Positions 8,204 through 18,270 of a DNA stretch of 64,000 nt are shown one piece after another. The notes beneath the pieces were generated by a model. It was not told the origin of the DNA and did not search any database. It saw nothing but the letters and a program-made list of their open reading frames with translations. The stretch comes from Caballeronia turbans. GTDB taxonomy: Bacteria > Pseudomonadota > Gammaproteobacteria > Burkholderiales > Burkholderiaceae. Numbering within the stretch: position 1 is the first letter of the stretch; each line of letters opens with the position of its first letter. The position numbers were made by a program, and so were the translations under genes. The stretch lies in contig FCOD02000013.1 of NCBI GenBank assembly GCA_001544655.2, positions 1 through 64,000 on the forward strand, given 5' to 3'.

Positions 8204-9232
8204 TTACATCCGGTCTGCCTCGATCACCGCATCGGCGAAAGCCTTCGGCGCTTCCTGCGGCAGATTGTGTCCGATGCCGCCCGCGATATTCCGATGCTGA
8301 TATTTGCCGGTGAACTTCTTCGCATACGCCGCTGGATCGGGATGCGGTGCGCCGTTGGCGTCGCCTTCCATCGTGATGGTCGGCACGCCGATCGTCGGCG
8401 CGGTCGCGAGACGCTGCTCCAGCGCGTCGTATTGCGCCTCGCCCTGCGCGAGCCCGAGACGCCAGCGATAGTTGTGAATCACCACCGCGACGTGATCCGG
8501 ATTCTCGAACGACTTCGCCGAGCGGTCATACGTCGCGTCATCGAAATTCCATTTCGGCGATGCGAGTTGCCAGATGAGCTTGTTGAAATCGTGACGGTTC
8601 GCCTCGTAGCCCGCCTGGCCGCGATCCGTTGCGAAGTAGAACTGATACCACCACGCGAATTCGGCCTTCGGCGGCAACGGCGCACGATTCGCCTGCTGGC
8701 TGCCGATCAGATAGCCGCTCACGGAGACCATCGCCTTGACGCGTTCGGGCCACAGCGCCGCGATGATATTGGCGGTGCGCGCGCCCCAGTCGAACGCGCC
8801 GAACGTGGCCTGCCTGATCTTGAGCGCGTCCATCAACGCGATGATGTCCACCGCGACCACCGCTTGCTGGCCGTTGCGCGGCGTGTCGGCGGACAGAAAG
8901 CGCGTCGATCCGTAGCCGCGCAGATACGGCACGATCACGCGATATCCCTGCGCGACGAGCAACGGCGTCACGTCCGCGAAAGCGTGGATGTCGTACGGCC
9001 AGCCGTGCAGCAGAATCACGACGGGGCCGTTCGCCGGCCCCGCTTGCGCATAGCCGATATTGAGCACGCCCGCATCGATCTGGCGGATCTCCGCGAAGCC
9101 CGCTCCCGGCGATGCACGTTGCGCTGTCTGAGCGCGAACGAGGTCGCTCAATCCGAGCTGCATGGCGCCGACGCTCGCGATCGCCGTGCCGAGAAAGCGG
9201 CGGCGCCATGAGTTGATCTGATCATCCGGCAT
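8204..9232 (-). CDS. Tat-exported alpha/beta hydrolase, epoxide-hydrolase/dehalogenase type
   Basis: This 342-residue protein has a twin-arginine signal (NSWRRRFLGTAIASV, residues 8-22). The mature domain has the oxyanion HGWP motif (76-79), an aspartate nucleophile in GAFDWGAR (Asp148) and a late His in GGIGHNLPQEAP. An Asp rather than Ser nucleophile is typical of epoxide hydrolases and haloacid/haloalkane dehalogenases. The substrate is unknown. A good AGGAG precedes the start. It is the last gene of an MFS - M81 peptidase - hydrolase operon. Confidence 0.85.
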   Translation of the reverse strand: MPDDQINSWRRRFLGTAIASVGAMQLGLSDLVRAQTAQRASPGAGFAEIRQIDAGVLNIGYAQAGPANGPVVILLHGWPYDIHAFADVTPLLVAQGYRVIVPYLRGYGSTRFLSADTPRNGQQAVVAVDIIALMDALKIRQATFGAFDWGARTANIIAALWPERVKAMVSVSGYLIGSQQANRAPLPPKAEFAWWYQFYFATDRGQAGYEANRHDFNKLIWQLASPKWNFDDATYDRSAKSFENPDHVAVVIHNYRWRLGLAQGEAQYDALEQRLATAPTIGVPTITMEGDANGAPHPDPAAYAKKFTGKYQHRNIAGGIGHNLPQEAPKAFADAVIEADRM

Positions 9233-9286
9233 GTTGCGATACTCCTCTTTTTAACGTATTCAATGAGCGGAAAACAACGCGAACGA

Positions 9287-10795
9287 TCATGCGGCCGATG
9301 CGCGCAACGCGGCGAGCGTCGGCCCCAGCGGGCGCACGCGCATCCGCGCATCGAGATTGCGCCACGGCAGATCGGCCGGATCGGCGGCCATCGGACCGGG
9401 CGCCTTCGCGACGAGAATGCGCGCCGCGATCGGCTCGAAATCGGCGCGGAAATGCACCGAGCTCTTGTTCACCAGAATTTTCATGCGTTCCGGCTCGATG
9501 CCCGCGACACGAAAGAGATTGCGATCGAACACCTGCATCTTGATGCTGCTCACCGCGATGCGCACGCCACCGATGCGCAGGCACGCGGTCGGCCCGAGTT
9601 CGCCCGACATGCCGTTGAGCATCGGGCCGTCGAAGCGGAAGCGTCCATCCGACAAATACTCGACTTCGAACTCGCCCTCAAGCGGTGAATCGCCCGGCAC
9701 ATTCGAGCCGCCGCCGAGCGCGAGCCGGATGCGCGCGCCCACGCCCGCGCGATGCGCCGCCCGCGCCGCCTTCTCGTCCCAGATGACGCCGACAGCCGCA
9801 TCGCGCGCGTCGTTGCGCAACAGCGCGCGGACCATGCCCATCGTGTTCGAATCGCCGCCGACGCCGGGGTTGTCCTGCGTATCCGCGATGATCACGGGCT
9901 TCGTCGCGTCGCGGCTCGCCTCGATCGCTTCGCGCGCGGCTTCGTCGGGCGAAAGAAACGGCACGTCCCAGCGCGCTTCGTCGTTCACGAGCGTCGTGTA
10001 GAGCGCATCGACGGCTTCGTCGGCGGCCTGCTGATCGAACGCGTAGCCCCAGAACACCGGGCCGCACTCGTCGAAGTCCGATGCGGGAAAGCCCGGCGCG
10101 AACGACAGCGACACGACTTCATCCTTTTCGAGCGATTCGAGCGTGCCGTACATGCCGCGCGCCGGCTCGACGAGCGTGCACATGCCGTTCACCGGAATCA
10201 AGAACGGCACGCGGCGCATCGCGCGCTTCAGAGGCTCGCCATGCGCGATGCGCCGCGCGAGCAGATGCGCCGCGCGCAGGCCGGTCTGCGCCATATCGAC
10301 ATGCGGATACGTGCGATACGCGACGAGCGCATCGGCGAGCGCGACCATGCGCGCGGTGACGTTCGCATGCAGATCGAGCGACACGACGAGCGGCATGTCA
10401 TCGCCGACAATGCCGCGCACGCGCGCCAGCAACTCGCCTTCGCCATCGTCGAGATGCTCGGTGACCATCGCGCCGTGCAGGTCGAGATAGATCGCATCGA
10501 AGCCGCCCGCGCGCACACGATCGACGATCGTGCCCGCGATGCGCTCGTACGCATCTTCCGTCACATGCGCCGATGCGCTCGCGCCCGCCCAGATCACGGG
10601 AATCAGTTCATGTCCCTGTGCCTCGGCCCACTGAATGAAACCGCCGATCGGCACGTTCACATCGCGCAGCTTGAGCACATCGTCGCCGTGCGCCATCGGC
10701 GGAAATCCTTCGCCCTGGATGAAGCTCTGATAGCTCGCCTTCGTCGGCGCAAAGGTGTTCGTTTCGTGCTGGAATCCTGCGATCAGGATCTTCAT
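9287..10795 (-). CDS. M81 family metallopeptidase, MlrC-like
   Basis: This 502-residue protein belongs to peptidase family M81, named for MlrC (microcystinase C). The start MKILIAGFQHETNTFAPT is the family signature. FDAIYLDLHGAMV and LVVSLDLHANVT carry probable zinc-binding Asp and His residues, and MRRVPFLIPVNGM and ADTQDNPGVGGDSNTMG are further conserved blocks. Outside cyanobacterial-toxin degraders these enzymes are mostly uncharacterised amide hydrolases. It lies between an ACS-family transporter and an exported hydrolase, which suggests catabolism of an imported amide-containing compound. Confidence 0.87.
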   Translation of the reverse strand: MKILIAGFQHETNTFAPTKASYQSFIQGEGFPPMAHGDDVLKLRDVNVPIGGFIQWAEAQGHELIPVIWAGASASAHVTEDAYERIAGTIVDRVRAGGFDAIYLDLHGAMVTEHLDDGEGELLARVRGIVGDDMPLVVSLDLHANVTARMVALADALVAYRTYPHVDMAQTGLRAAHLLARRIAHGEPLKRAMRRVPFLIPVNGMCTLVEPARGMYGTLESLEKDEVVSLSFAPGFPASDFDECGPVFWGYAFDQQAADEAVDALYTTLVNDEARWDVPFLSPDEAAREAIEASRDATKPVIIADTQDNPGVGGDSNTMGMVRALLRNDARDAAVGVIWDEKAARAAHRAGVGARIRLALGGGSNVPGDSPLEGEFEVEYLSDGRFRFDGPMLNGMSGELGPTACLRIGGVRIAVSSIKMQVFDRNLFRVAGIEPERMKILVNKSSVHFRADFEPIAARILVAKAPGPMAADPADLPWRNLDARMRVRPLGPTLAALRASAA

Positions 10796-10826
10796 GACCG
10801 ATGTCCTCGTAAGTGTCGATTGATGT

Positions 10827-12140
10827 TCAGGCCGTGCGCGCGCTGGCCGCGGCGACCGTGCGTTTGTTCGAGAGAATCAGCACGCATGCAAGCGCCGCCA
10901 TGCACGCCATCACGAGCAGGCCGCCGTTCGTGCTGCCGGTCGCGGACTTCACCCAGCCGATCACGGCCGGCCCCCAGAAGCCGCCCGACAGGCCGATCGT
11001 GTTGATGAGCGCGATGCCGCCGGCCGCCGCCGGGCCGGAAATCGTTTCGGACGGAATCGCCCAGAAGACCGTGTAGGCCATCCACATGCAGGCCGTGGCG
11101 AGCGTGAGCAGCGTGAGCGTGGCGACGAGATTGCCCGATGCATACGGCGTCAGCACCAGCAGCGCGGCAGCGGCGAGCGCGGGCAGCGCGCTGTGATAGC
11201 GGCGCTCGCCGACCTTGTCGGAGCGTCGTCCGGCCGCGTACATCGCGACGGCGGCAGCGACGTAGGGAATCGCGACATACCAGCCGAGGCGGATCGTGTC
11301 ATTTACCCCTTGGTCTTTGATGAGCGTCGGCAGCCAGAAGCTGATCGCGTAGATCGGAAAGATGATGCAGAAGTACGCGATCGCCAGCAGATAGATGCGC
11401 GGATTCTTCGCGATTTCCCTGAACGACTCGATGCGATGCGACGCGCCGCCGTGCCCTCCGACTTCCGCCTCGACGAGACGCTGCTCGTCCTGCGTGAGCC
11501 AGCGCGCATCGCCCGGACGATTCGCGAGCACGCGCCACACGAGTGCGCCCAGCGCGATGCACGGCAAGCCTTCGACGAGAAACATCCACTGCCAGCCGGC
11601 CAGTCCGCCGACGCCCGCCAGCGAAGAGATCAGCCACGCCGAGAGCGGCCCGCCGACGACCCCGCCGAGCGGCCCCGCGACGAACACGAGCGCAATCGCG
11701 CGCGCCATGCGCTTCGGCCCGTACCAGCACGAGAGGTAATAGATCATGCCCGGCGCGAAGCCGGCTTCGAATACGCCGAGCAGGAAGCGCATCGCGTAGA
11801 ACGCGGGCACGTTGCGCACGAAGAGCATGCACGCCGACGTGATGCCCCACAGCACGAGAATGCGGCTGAACGTGAGGCGCGCGCCGATTTTCGGCAGCAT
11901 CAGGTTGCTCGGAATCTCGAACAGCACATAGCCGATGAAAAAGATCCCGGCGCCGACGCCGTACGCCGCATCGGAGAAACCGAGATCGCTTTGCATCTGA
12001 AGTTTCGCGAAGCCCACGTTCACGCGGTCCAGATACGCGAACATGTAGCACGCGACGAGGAGCGGCAGGAGCCGCCAGTTGATCCTGCTGTAGAGCGCCG
12101 AAACGGCATCGCCGCCTCGCAAGGTCTGTATCGTGGACAT
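10827..12140 (-). CDS. MFS transporter, ACS (anion:cation symporter) family
   Basis: This protein of about 437 residues has 12 predicted membrane segments and typical ACS landmarks: YLDRVNVGFAKLQM near the first helix, FFIGYVLFEIPSNLML in the second, and MRFLLGVFEAGFAPGMIYYLS in the fourth. ACS carriers import organic anions such as tartrate, glucarate or phthalate with protons. The start at 12140 is chosen because AGGAGACGCGG directly precedes that ATG. It heads an operon with the M81 peptidase and an exported hydrolase, and is divergent from a LysR regulator. Confidence 0.88.
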   Translation of the reverse strand: MSTIQTLRGGDAVSALYSRINWRLLPLLVACYMFAYLDRVNVGFAKLQMQSDLGFSDAAYGVGAGIFFIGYVLFEIPSNLMLPKIGARLTFSRILVLWGITSACMLFVRNVPAFYAMRFLLGVFEAGFAPGMIYYLSCWYGPKRMARAIALVFVAGPLGGVVGGPLSAWLISSLAGVGGLAGWQWMFLVEGLPCIALGALVWRVLANRPGDARWLTQDEQRLVEAEVGGHGGASHRIESFREIAKNPRIYLLAIAYFCIIFPIYAISFWLPTLIKDQGVNDTIRLGWYVAIPYVAAAVAMYAAGRRSDKVGERRYHSALPALAAAALLVLTPYASGNLVATLTLLTLATACMWMAYTVFWAIPSETISGPAAAGGIALINTIGLSGGFWGPAVIGWVKSATGSTNGGLLVMACMAALACVLILSNKRTVAAASARTA

Positions 12141-12254
12141 CCGCGTCTCCTGGTTTGTCTCCCCCAACGGGTGAAGCCATGTTGAGCGCGGGCGAGCGTG
12201 CTAGCAAGAGCAACTAAGTTCACGTATCGTTGCCCTGTGAGCAACACTGAGCCA
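12141..12254. promoter_or_regulatory. Divergent promoter region, MFS operon / LysR gene
   Basis: This 114-bp spacer carries GCAAC (12210-12214 and 12241-12245) in inverted orientation to GTTGC (12229-12233). The pair GTTGC-N7-GCAAC (12229-12245) is a short dyad of the size used by LysR-type regulators. This is a weak prediction. Confidence 0.3.
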
Positions 12255-13244
12255 ATGACCATGCGCGAAATCAATCAGCAACGCCTGCGTTACTTTCATG
12301 AAGTGCTGTCGCACGGCACGATTCGGGGGGCGGCGGATCACCTGAATACGTCGCCGTCGGTGATTGCGCGGCAGATCAGACTGCTCGAGGACGAGCTCGA
12401 CACCACGCTCTTCGAGCGCGAGCCGCGCGGCGTGCGGCCGACCGAGGCGGCGTTTCATCTGCTCGAATTCTGGCGCGGCTATCGCTCGCAACAGGAGAAG
12501 CTCGAAGACCAGTTGCACGCGCTGAAGGGGTTGCAGCAAGGGCAGATACGGCTCGCCGTGAGCGAAGGCTATGTCGATACGCTCGTCGACGACGTGCTCG
12601 CGCCGTTCTGCGCGCGCTATCCGCGCCTCGAAATCGACATGCAGATGCTCGCCGTCGACGACCTGCTGGAAGAAGTCGCGCAAAGCCGCGCGCATATCGG
12701 GCTTGCGTACAACCCGCCGCCGCACGAGCGCATCGAGAGCCGCGCGAGCTCGCCGCAGCCGGTCGTGCTGCTCGCGCGGCGCGATCATCCGCTCGCGCTA
12801 CGCGGCGGCGTCGCGCGCATTCGCGATCTGCTCGACTATCCGCTCGCGCTGATGCCGCCGACGTTCGGCATCGGCCATGTCGTGAAGATGCTGGAGACGA
12901 CCGACGATCTCGCGATCCGTCCGACGCTCACGACGAACTCGCTCGGCGCGCTCAAGCGCTTCGTCGCCGCGGAAAATTTCATGACGCTGATCGGCGAATT
13001 CGCCGCGTATCGGGAACTGGCGAGCGGCGAGCTGACGACCATCCCGATCGCGCATCCGCTCTTCGAAAGCGCGCAGGCGAAGCTGCTCGTGAAGACGGGG
13101 CGTCCGCTCGCGGCGGGGCCGCAGGAATTGCTCGACTGGATTCTCACGCGAATGCCGATGTTCGCGCGCCCGTCCGCTGCGAGCGTCAAACGAGCGCGCC
13201 ATCGGGCACATCGGCGAGACGCGCCGCCGGAGAAACCGCGATGA
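12255..13244 (+). CDS. LysR family transcriptional regulator
   Basis: The protein has about 329 residues. The N-terminal winged HTH ([45 protein letters not shown], broken here by normal helix boundaries) is followed by a periplasmic-binding-like effector domain from about residue 95. The start at 12255 (MTMREINQQ) is preferred over the longer frame. It is divergent from the ACS transporter operon and probably controls it. The last 19 codons overlap the convergent MFS gene and encode an Arg/Lys-rich tail ([18 protein letters not shown]) unlike normal LysR ends. Confidence 0.87.
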   Translation: MTMREINQQRLRYFHEVLSHGTIRGAADHLNTSPSVIARQIRLLEDELDTTLFEREPRGVRPTEAAFHLLEFWRGYRSQQEKLEDQLHALKGLQQGQIRLAVSEGYVDTLVDDVLAPFCARYPRLEIDMQMLAVDDLLEEVAQSRAHIGLAYNPPPHERIESRASSPQPVVLLARRDHPLALRGGVARIRDLLDYPLALMPPTFGIGHVVKMLETTDDLAIRPTLTTNSLGALKRFVAAENFMTLIGEFAAYRELASGELTTIPIAHPLFESAQAKLLVKTGRPLAAGPQELLDWILTRMPMFARPSAASVKRARHRAHRRDAPPEKPR

Positions 13245-14403
13245 TCCACGCCTGCACGACGAAGCCCGCCGCCGCCGCGACGAGGCACGGCCCCATGCCG
13301 AAGCGCGCGCTGATCGCCGCGCCGAGCAGCGCGCCCAATGGCCGCGCGCCGTAGGTCGCCGTGCTGTTGAGCGCCGAGACGCGGCCCATCATGTTCGCGG
13401 GCGTGATGGCCTGGCGCAGCGTCGTCGAGCCGACCGTCCACAGGATCGGCCCCGCGCCCAGCAGAAAGAAGCTCGATGCCGCGAGCCAGAACGACGGCAC
13501 GGCGAGCGTCGCCACCATCGCGAGCGATGCGGCCAGCCCGCAGAACGGCCCGACGAGCAGCATGCGGCCGAACGCGATGCGCCGCGCCACGGCCGGCGCC
13601 GCGAGCGCGCCGCACACCATGCCGACGCCATACGCGCCGAGGGTGGCGCCGATTGCCGATGCACTCAGGCCGAGCCGCTGCACCGCATAGGGCACATAGA
13701 CCGACTGCAACGTGAAGAAGCCGATGTTGAAGAACACGGCGGTGGCGAGCATCGGGCGCAGCAGCGCATCGCCGCCGACGAAACGCGCGCCTTCGCGCAA
13801 CTCGATGAGGAAATGGCGCGCGGCGGCGTGGTGGCGCGGCGGTTCGCGTAATCCCGCGAGCAGCACCGCCGCCGCTGCCGACAAGCCCGCCGCGCAGCCA
13901 TACGCCCAGCCCGCGCCGATCCATCCGACGATCAGCCCGCCCAGCGCCGGCCCCGCCGAATACGCGGCGCTGCGCGCAAGCTCGATGCGCCCGTTCGCGG
14001 CGGGCAGCGCGGCGCGCTCGACGAGCGCCGGCACGAGCGCGGGCGCGGCGACGTTGTAGGCGACCGTGCCGGTCGCGCCGAGAAAACCGAGCAGCGCGAG
14101 CAGCGGGAGCGTCAACGTGTGCGTGAGGACGAGCAGCAGCACGCAGGCCATCGCGAGCGCGCGGGCGCATTCGGCGGCGGCCATCAGCGTGCGGCGCGAG
14201 CGGCGGTCGGCGATCACGCCGAGCGGAATGGACATCAGCAGGAACGGCAGCGTCTGCGCGCTCTGCAAGAAACCGATATCGACGGCGGACGCGCCGAGCG
14301 CGAACACGGCGGCGAGCGGCGCGGCGGCAAGGCCGATCTGTTCCGCCGATTGCGCGAGCAGATTCGACCACGCGAGGCGTTGAAACGAAGCGGGGAAGCG
14401 CAT
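13186..14403 (-). CDS. MFS exporter, DHA3/EntS-like
   Basis: This 405-residue 12-helix transporter resembles the drug:H+ antiporter-3 group (EntS, macrolide exporters). The start [21 protein letters not shown] is followed by the loop-2/3 motif [13 protein letters not shown]. The rest is strongly Ala/Leu-rich, with typical [11 protein letters not shown] and [11 protein letters not shown] repeats. It probably exports small hydrophobic or siderophore-like molecules. Its 3-prime end overlaps the convergent LysR gene by 59 bp. Confidence 0.85.
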   Translation of the reverse strand: MRFPASFQRLAWSNLLAQSAEQIGLAAAPLAAVFALGASAVDIGFLQSAQTLPFLLMSIPLGVIADRRSRRTLMAAAECARALAMACVLLLVLTHTLTLPLLALLGFLGATGTVAYNVAAPALVPALVERAALPAANGRIELARSAAYSAGPALGGLIVGWIGAGWAYGCAAGLSAAAAVLLAGLREPPRHHAAARHFLIELREGARFVGGDALLRPMLATAVFFNIGFFTLQSVYVPYAVQRLGLSASAIGATLGAYGVGMVCGALAAPAVARRIAFGRMLLVGPFCGLAASLAMVATLAVPSFWLAASSFFLLGAGPILWTVGSTTLRQAITPANMMGRVSALNSTATYGARPLGALLGAAISARFGMGPCLVAAAAGFVVQAWIIAVSPAARLADVPDGALV

Positions 14404-14489
14404 CGAAGTGACTCCGTGACAGGCTGGGAAAACTCATCGTCACGGATGCGGCGCGCGCCCGCACTCCAGATCTTGCGCTTTGATTCGCG

Positions 14490-15140
14490 CTACTGCGGCT
14501 TGCCGTCGAGCTTCGCCTTCTCCGCCGCGATCTGCCCGGCGATCCTGGCTGCGAGATCGTCGAGCGAAGAGATTGCCTCGGTCGTGTTGATCACGAAGCG
14601 CGCCGCCGCGCCGTAGGGCTTGGGCGCTGCCGCCGATTTCTGCCCTTTCAGCTCGCCGCTCGTATCGATCTGCGTGAGCGGCGCGTCCGGGCTCGCCGCG
14701 AGATTGGCGAGCTGCACGGTGACGTGCGTGTTGGGCGGCTTGTCCGACGAACCCATCGACGGCAGCCCGGCGCCGAATCCCGATGAGAGCGTTTCGTCGA
14801 ATTCGCCGGTCACGAGCCAGCCCGAGGTCGGCGGCGGCGAATCCGCCGTCATGTGGCACGCGCCGATGCCCTTCGCGTCGAGCGCCCTGACAATGCCTTC
14901 GGCGAGCGCCGATGCGTTCTGATCGACCTTCATCGCGTTGCGCGCGGCACGCAGCCGCGAGCCGGGAAAATGCGATCCGCCGCCTTGCTGGCTTACCGGC
15001 GTGAAGTCGCGAACCTGAACCAGCGTGCCCGCGTTCGCATCGTTCGCGCCCGGACACGGCGGCGCGGAATCGGCGAGCGCGAGCGTGCTGATCGCGAAGC
15101 CGAGCACGGCCAGCGAAACGCGTAAAGATGAAGTGTTCAT
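14490..15140 (-). CDS. Secreted DUF4410-like protein
   Basis: This 216-residue protein has a signal peptide (MNTSSLRVSLAVLGFAISTLALA, cleaved before DSAPPCPG). The mature region, with FTPVSQQGG, LAEGIVRALDAKG and the repeated GWLVTGEFDETLSSG, matches the general layout of DUF4410 periplasmic proteins: an A-type beta/alpha fold in which a GxxxxF strand is followed by a Ser/Gly-rich loop. The function is unknown. The start at 15140 is set by the signal peptide. The neighbours suggest no pathway. Confidence 0.7.
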   Translation of the reverse strand: MNTSSLRVSLAVLGFAISTLALADSAPPCPGANDANAGTLVQVRDFTPVSQQGGGSHFPGSRLRAARNAMKVDQNASALAEGIVRALDAKGIGACHMTADSPPPTSGWLVTGEFDETLSSGFGAGLPSMGSSDKPPNTHVTVQLANLAASPDAPLTQIDTSGELKGQKSAAAPKPYGAAARFVINTTEAISSLDDLAARIAGQIAAEKAKLDGKPQ

Positions 15141-15189
15141 CGGCTGTCTCCGGCTCGCATGCGCGAATGTCGCGATGATAACGCCGGCT

Positions 15190-17469
15190 TCACGGCAGCG
15201 CAGCGAACTCCTGCGCATCGGAGCGCGCCATCAGGCTCGCGAGCGGCACCGGACGGCTGAGCAGAAAGCCCTGCACCTTGTCGCAGTTCACTTCGCGCAG
15301 CGTATCGAGCTGCTCCTGCGTCTCGACGCCTTCGGCGACCACGGTCACACCGAGCTTGTGCGCGAGATCGATCACACCTTCGACCACCGTGCGCACCATG
15401 GCATCGGTGGCGATGTTGTCGACGAAGGATTTGTCGAGCTTCAGCACGTCCGGGCGAAAGCGCGCCAGGTAGCTGAGGCTCGAATAGCCCGTGCCGAAAT
15501 CGTCGATGGCGATGCGCACGCCCATCGCCCGCACATTCGAGAGCACGTCCTGCGCGTCGTCGACGTTGTCGATCAGCGCGGATTCGGTGATCTCGAGCGT
15601 GATGCGGTTCGAGTCGATGCAGCCGCGCCTGATCGCCTGCCTCAGCACGGACACGAGGCGCGGATCGCGGAACTGTTTCGGCGACACGTTGAGCGCCACC
15701 GAGCACGCCTGCGGCAGCGCGAGCGCGAGTTGCGAGGCCGCCAGCACGGCCTCGCGTATGACCCAGTGCCCGGCTTCGGCGATGAGCACGCTCTCTTCCA
15801 GCACCGGCACGAACGCGCCGGGCGCGAGCAGTCCGAGCTGCGGATGATTCCAGCGCAAGAGCGCCTCGACGCCGACGAGCTCGCCCGTCTCGACGCGATA
15901 CTGCGGCTGATAGTGCAGCACGAACTGATTCTCGCGGATCGCGCCGTGCAGTTCCGCCTCCAGATGCGCGCGCGCGAGATCGTCCTTCTCGCGATCGCCG
16001 AACACGCGGAACGTGTTGCGGCCCGCGCGCTTCGCGGCGTACATCGCCATGTCGGCGCTGATGAAGAGCGCTTCGGGCGTGCGTCCGTGTTCGGGATAGA
16101 GCGCGACGCCGATCGAGCATGTCATCGTCACGCTCTTGCAGTCGATCTTGATCGGCCGATGGCAGGCGAGCGAGAGCTTGCGGCACGCCCGCGCAATGCT
16201 TTCCTGTGCGAACGTGCCCGGCAGGATCACCGTGAACTCGTCGCCGCCCGGACGCGCGGCCACGGCGCCTTCGGGCAGCGTTTCCTGGATGCGTCGGGCG
16301 ATCGTGCGCAACACGGCATCGCCGGCGATATGGCCCGCCGTGTCGTTGATGGACTTGAAGCGGTCGATATCGATGAAGAGATACGCGAACGGCGCGCCCG
16401 CTTCACAGCGCTTCAGGAGCGCGTCCATCATCGCGTTGCGGTTGGCGAGGCCCGTGAGGCTGTCGGTGTTCGCGAGCCGGTGCAGTTCCTGAAGACGCTC
16501 GCGCTCGTCGGTGGCATCCACGCACACGCTCACGACGCGCGACACGACGCCGTCCTCGGTCACCGGATAGATGTCCGCGCGAACCCAGCGCGTGCGGCCG
16601 TGCGGCAGGCACAGGCGGAAATAACTCTGCGTCGGGGCGCCCATGTTCAGGGCCGTGCGCATTTCATCGCGCAGCGCGGGCAGATCGTCGGGATGCACGC
16701 GCTGCGACCATGCGGTCTGATCCGCTTCGAGCGCCGACATCGGCATTTCCCACATGCGCTCGAATGCGGAGCTCACATGCAGGAGCTCGCGAAAATCGCG
16801 CGTCGCGGTCCAGAACACGGCGTCGACGTGATCTTCCATGTCCTTCTGCACGCGCGCGTTGCCGCGCAATTCCTCGATGAGATTCACTTCCGCGGTGATG
16901 TCGCGCGATTTGCACAGGACCGCGGTGACCTTGCCGTGCTCGCCGTAGACGGGCGCGAAGGTCGATGTCCACCACTTCAGCGTGCCGTGCATCGTGCGGC
17001 AGGTGCCGGAAAACGACGTCGATTCACCCAGCTTCGCGCGCTCGAAGGCTTGCCGCGCATCGGGACCGTCCCAGAGCGCGAGCCAGTCGAAGCCGACGAG
17101 TTCCTCGGCGCAGTCCGCTCCGAGCAAACGCCTGCCGACTTCGGAGATGCACATGATGCGGCCTTCGAGCGATAGCAGCTTCAGGCAATCCTCGGCGATC
17201 GAAAGCAGTCCGTGCGCGACCTGCCGCGCGACGAAGACCTGGCGATTCGCCTTCTGCATGCGATGCACGACGATCGCCGCGCCGAAGAGCAGCGCGGCGA
17301 GCAGCCCGTTCCACGGCCGCGGCACGAAGAAGGCGCCGCACGCGGCGACGAGCACGCCGAGCGGCGCGAGACCGAGCCCACCGAAACGACGTGCGCGTTC
17401 GATGTACGGCAGGTTCCTGGCGATGGTTTCGCCGATGGTCCCGAGGAAATCGTTGGCGCCTCTCTGCAC
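15190..17469 (-). CDS. PAS-GGDEF-EAL dual-domain c-di-GMP enzyme
   Basis: This 759-residue protein has one or two N-terminal membrane segments (about 28-68), two PAS/PAC regions (about 85-215 and 220-330), a GGDEF domain (about 335-500) and an EAL domain (about 510-755). The diguanylate cyclase motif RPGGDEF is intact, with no RxxD inhibitory site before it. The phosphodiesterase motifs EALLRW, NVSPKQF, EITESAL, DDFGTGYSSL, KLDKSFV and EGVET are all intact. It can therefore in principle both make and degrade c-di-GMP. It starts with GTG. A FliA promoter just upstream (17508-17534) links it to motility control. Confidence 0.92.
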   Translation of the reverse strand: MQRGANDFLGTIGETIARNLPYIERARRFGGLGLAPLGVLVAACGAFFVPRPWNGLLAALLFGAAIVVHRMQKANRQVFVARQVAHGLLSIAEDCLKLLSLEGRIMCISEVGRRLLGADCAEELVGFDWLALWDGPDARQAFERAKLGESTSFSGTCRTMHGTLKWWTSTFAPVYGEHGKVTAVLCKSRDITAEVNLIEELRGNARVQKDMEDHVDAVFWTATRDFRELLHVSSAFERMWEMPMSALEADQTAWSQRVHPDDLPALRDEMRTALNMGAPTQSYFRLCLPHGRTRWVRADIYPVTEDGVVSRVVSVCVDATDERERLQELHRLANTDSLTGLANRNAMMDALLKRCEAGAPFAYLFIDIDRFKSINDTAGHIAGDAVLRTIARRIQETLPEGAVAARPGGDEFTVILPGTFAQESIARACRKLSLACHRPIKIDCKSVTMTCSIGVALYPEHGRTPEALFISADMAMYAAKRAGRNTFRVFGDREKDDLARAHLEAELHGAIRENQFVLHYQPQYRVETGELVGVEALLRWNHPQLGLLAPGAFVPVLEESVLIAEAGHWVIREAVLAASQLALALPQACSVALNVSPKQFRDPRLVSVLRQAIRRGCIDSNRITLEITESALIDNVDDAQDVLSNVRAMGVRIAIDDFGTGYSSLSYLARFRPDVLKLDKSFVDNIATDAMVRTVVEGVIDLAHKLGVTVVAEGVETQEQLDTLREVNCDKVQGFLLSRPVPLASLMARSDAQEFAALP

Positions 17470-17507
17470 CTTTCTGGCCCTGTTGCAATGATGGGTTTGA
17501 TCGGTGT

Positions 17508-17534
17508 TTATCGGCGTGAGGGCGGAACTCTTGA
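17508..17534 (-). promoter_or_regulatory. FliA (sigma-28) promoter of the GGDEF-EAL gene
   Basis: On the minus strand, TCAA (17534-17531), 15 nt, then GCCGATAA (17515-17508) matches the sigma-28 consensus with 8 of 8 in the -10 and 3 of 4 in the -35. Transcription would begin near 17501, about 30 bp before the GTG start codon at 17469. Confidence 0.72.
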
Positions 17535-17595
17535 ATAAGCGATGCGGTGGTAAAGATTGCCGAGTCGTGCCGCGACGCCGGACGAAAGCAGGTTT

Positions 17596-18234
17596 TCAGC
17601 CGCGCCTGGGTTTGCGCACCGCCCGCACCTTGCCCGTGCGCCCGCCGCCGCAGAAGAAGCGGTCCTGGCCGTCCGATTCGAGCCCGGACACGCCGACGCC
17701 TTCGGGCATCTCCAGCCGCTCGATGACTTCGCCCGATTGCGGATCGATATGCCGCAGCTCGCTCTCGTCGCCTTCCCACGTCGCATGCCAGAGTTCGCCC
17801 TCGATCCAGGTCACGCCCGTGACGAAGCGATTCGACTCGATGGTGCGCAGGATCGCACCGTTGTCCGGATCGACCTGATGAATCTTGCGCTCGTTGTATT
17901 GCCCGACCCAGAGCGTGCCCTCGGCCCACGCGAGGCCCGAGTCCGCGCCGCCGCCGGGCGCGGGAATCGTCGAGAGGACGCGCCCTGTCTTCGGATCGAT
18001 CTTCTGAATGCGGTCCTCGGCGATCTGAAACAGATGCTCGCCGTCGAAGGCCGTGCCCGCATGCGCCGCAATGTTCAGCGAACGTTCTTTCTCGCCGCTG
18101 TCCGGATTGAAGGCGTTGAGCGTGTCGCCCGCCGCGAACCACACGCGCTCCCCGTCCCAGGTGACGCCGTGCACGCCCTCGACGTCCGGAAAAGGCCCGT
18201 ATTCACGGATGATTTCCGCCTTTGCGCGTTTCAT
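17596..18234 (-). CDS. Beta-propeller protein, glutamine-cyclotransferase/SMP-30-like
   Basis: This 212-residue cytoplasmic protein has no signal peptide and is built of repeats of about 40 residues with W-D-G/E-L-W strands: GVTWDGERVWFAAGD, GTAFDGEHLFQIAED, GLAWAEGTLWVGQY, GVTWIEGELWHATWEG. This is the pattern of YncE/SMP-30 or glutaminyl cyclotransferase-like propellers, but about five short blades is fewer than a full ring. A catalytic role is not proven. A perfect AGGAGG precedes the start. It lies downstream of the HTH regulator on the same strand and may be coexpressed with it. Confidence 0.65.
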   Translation of the reverse strand: MKRAKAEIIREYGPFPDVEGVHGVTWDGERVWFAAGDTLNAFNPDSGEKERSLNIAAHAGTAFDGEHLFQIAEDRIQKIDPKTGRVLSTIPAPGGGADSGLAWAEGTLWVGQYNERKIHQVDPDNGAILRTIESNRFVTGVTWIEGELWHATWEGDESELRHIDPQSGEVIERLEMPEGVGVSGLESDGQDRFFCGGGRTGKVRAVRKPRRG

Positions 18235-18270
18235 GTCGCCGTCCTCCTGATGACTGATCGTGACTTCATG

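Noticed and set aside
15025-17175. A 716-codon open frame on the plus strand
   Set aside because: It is antisense to the PAS-GGDEF-EAL gene, whose catalytic motifs are intact. The plus-strand product is Arg/His/Ala-rich without similarity.
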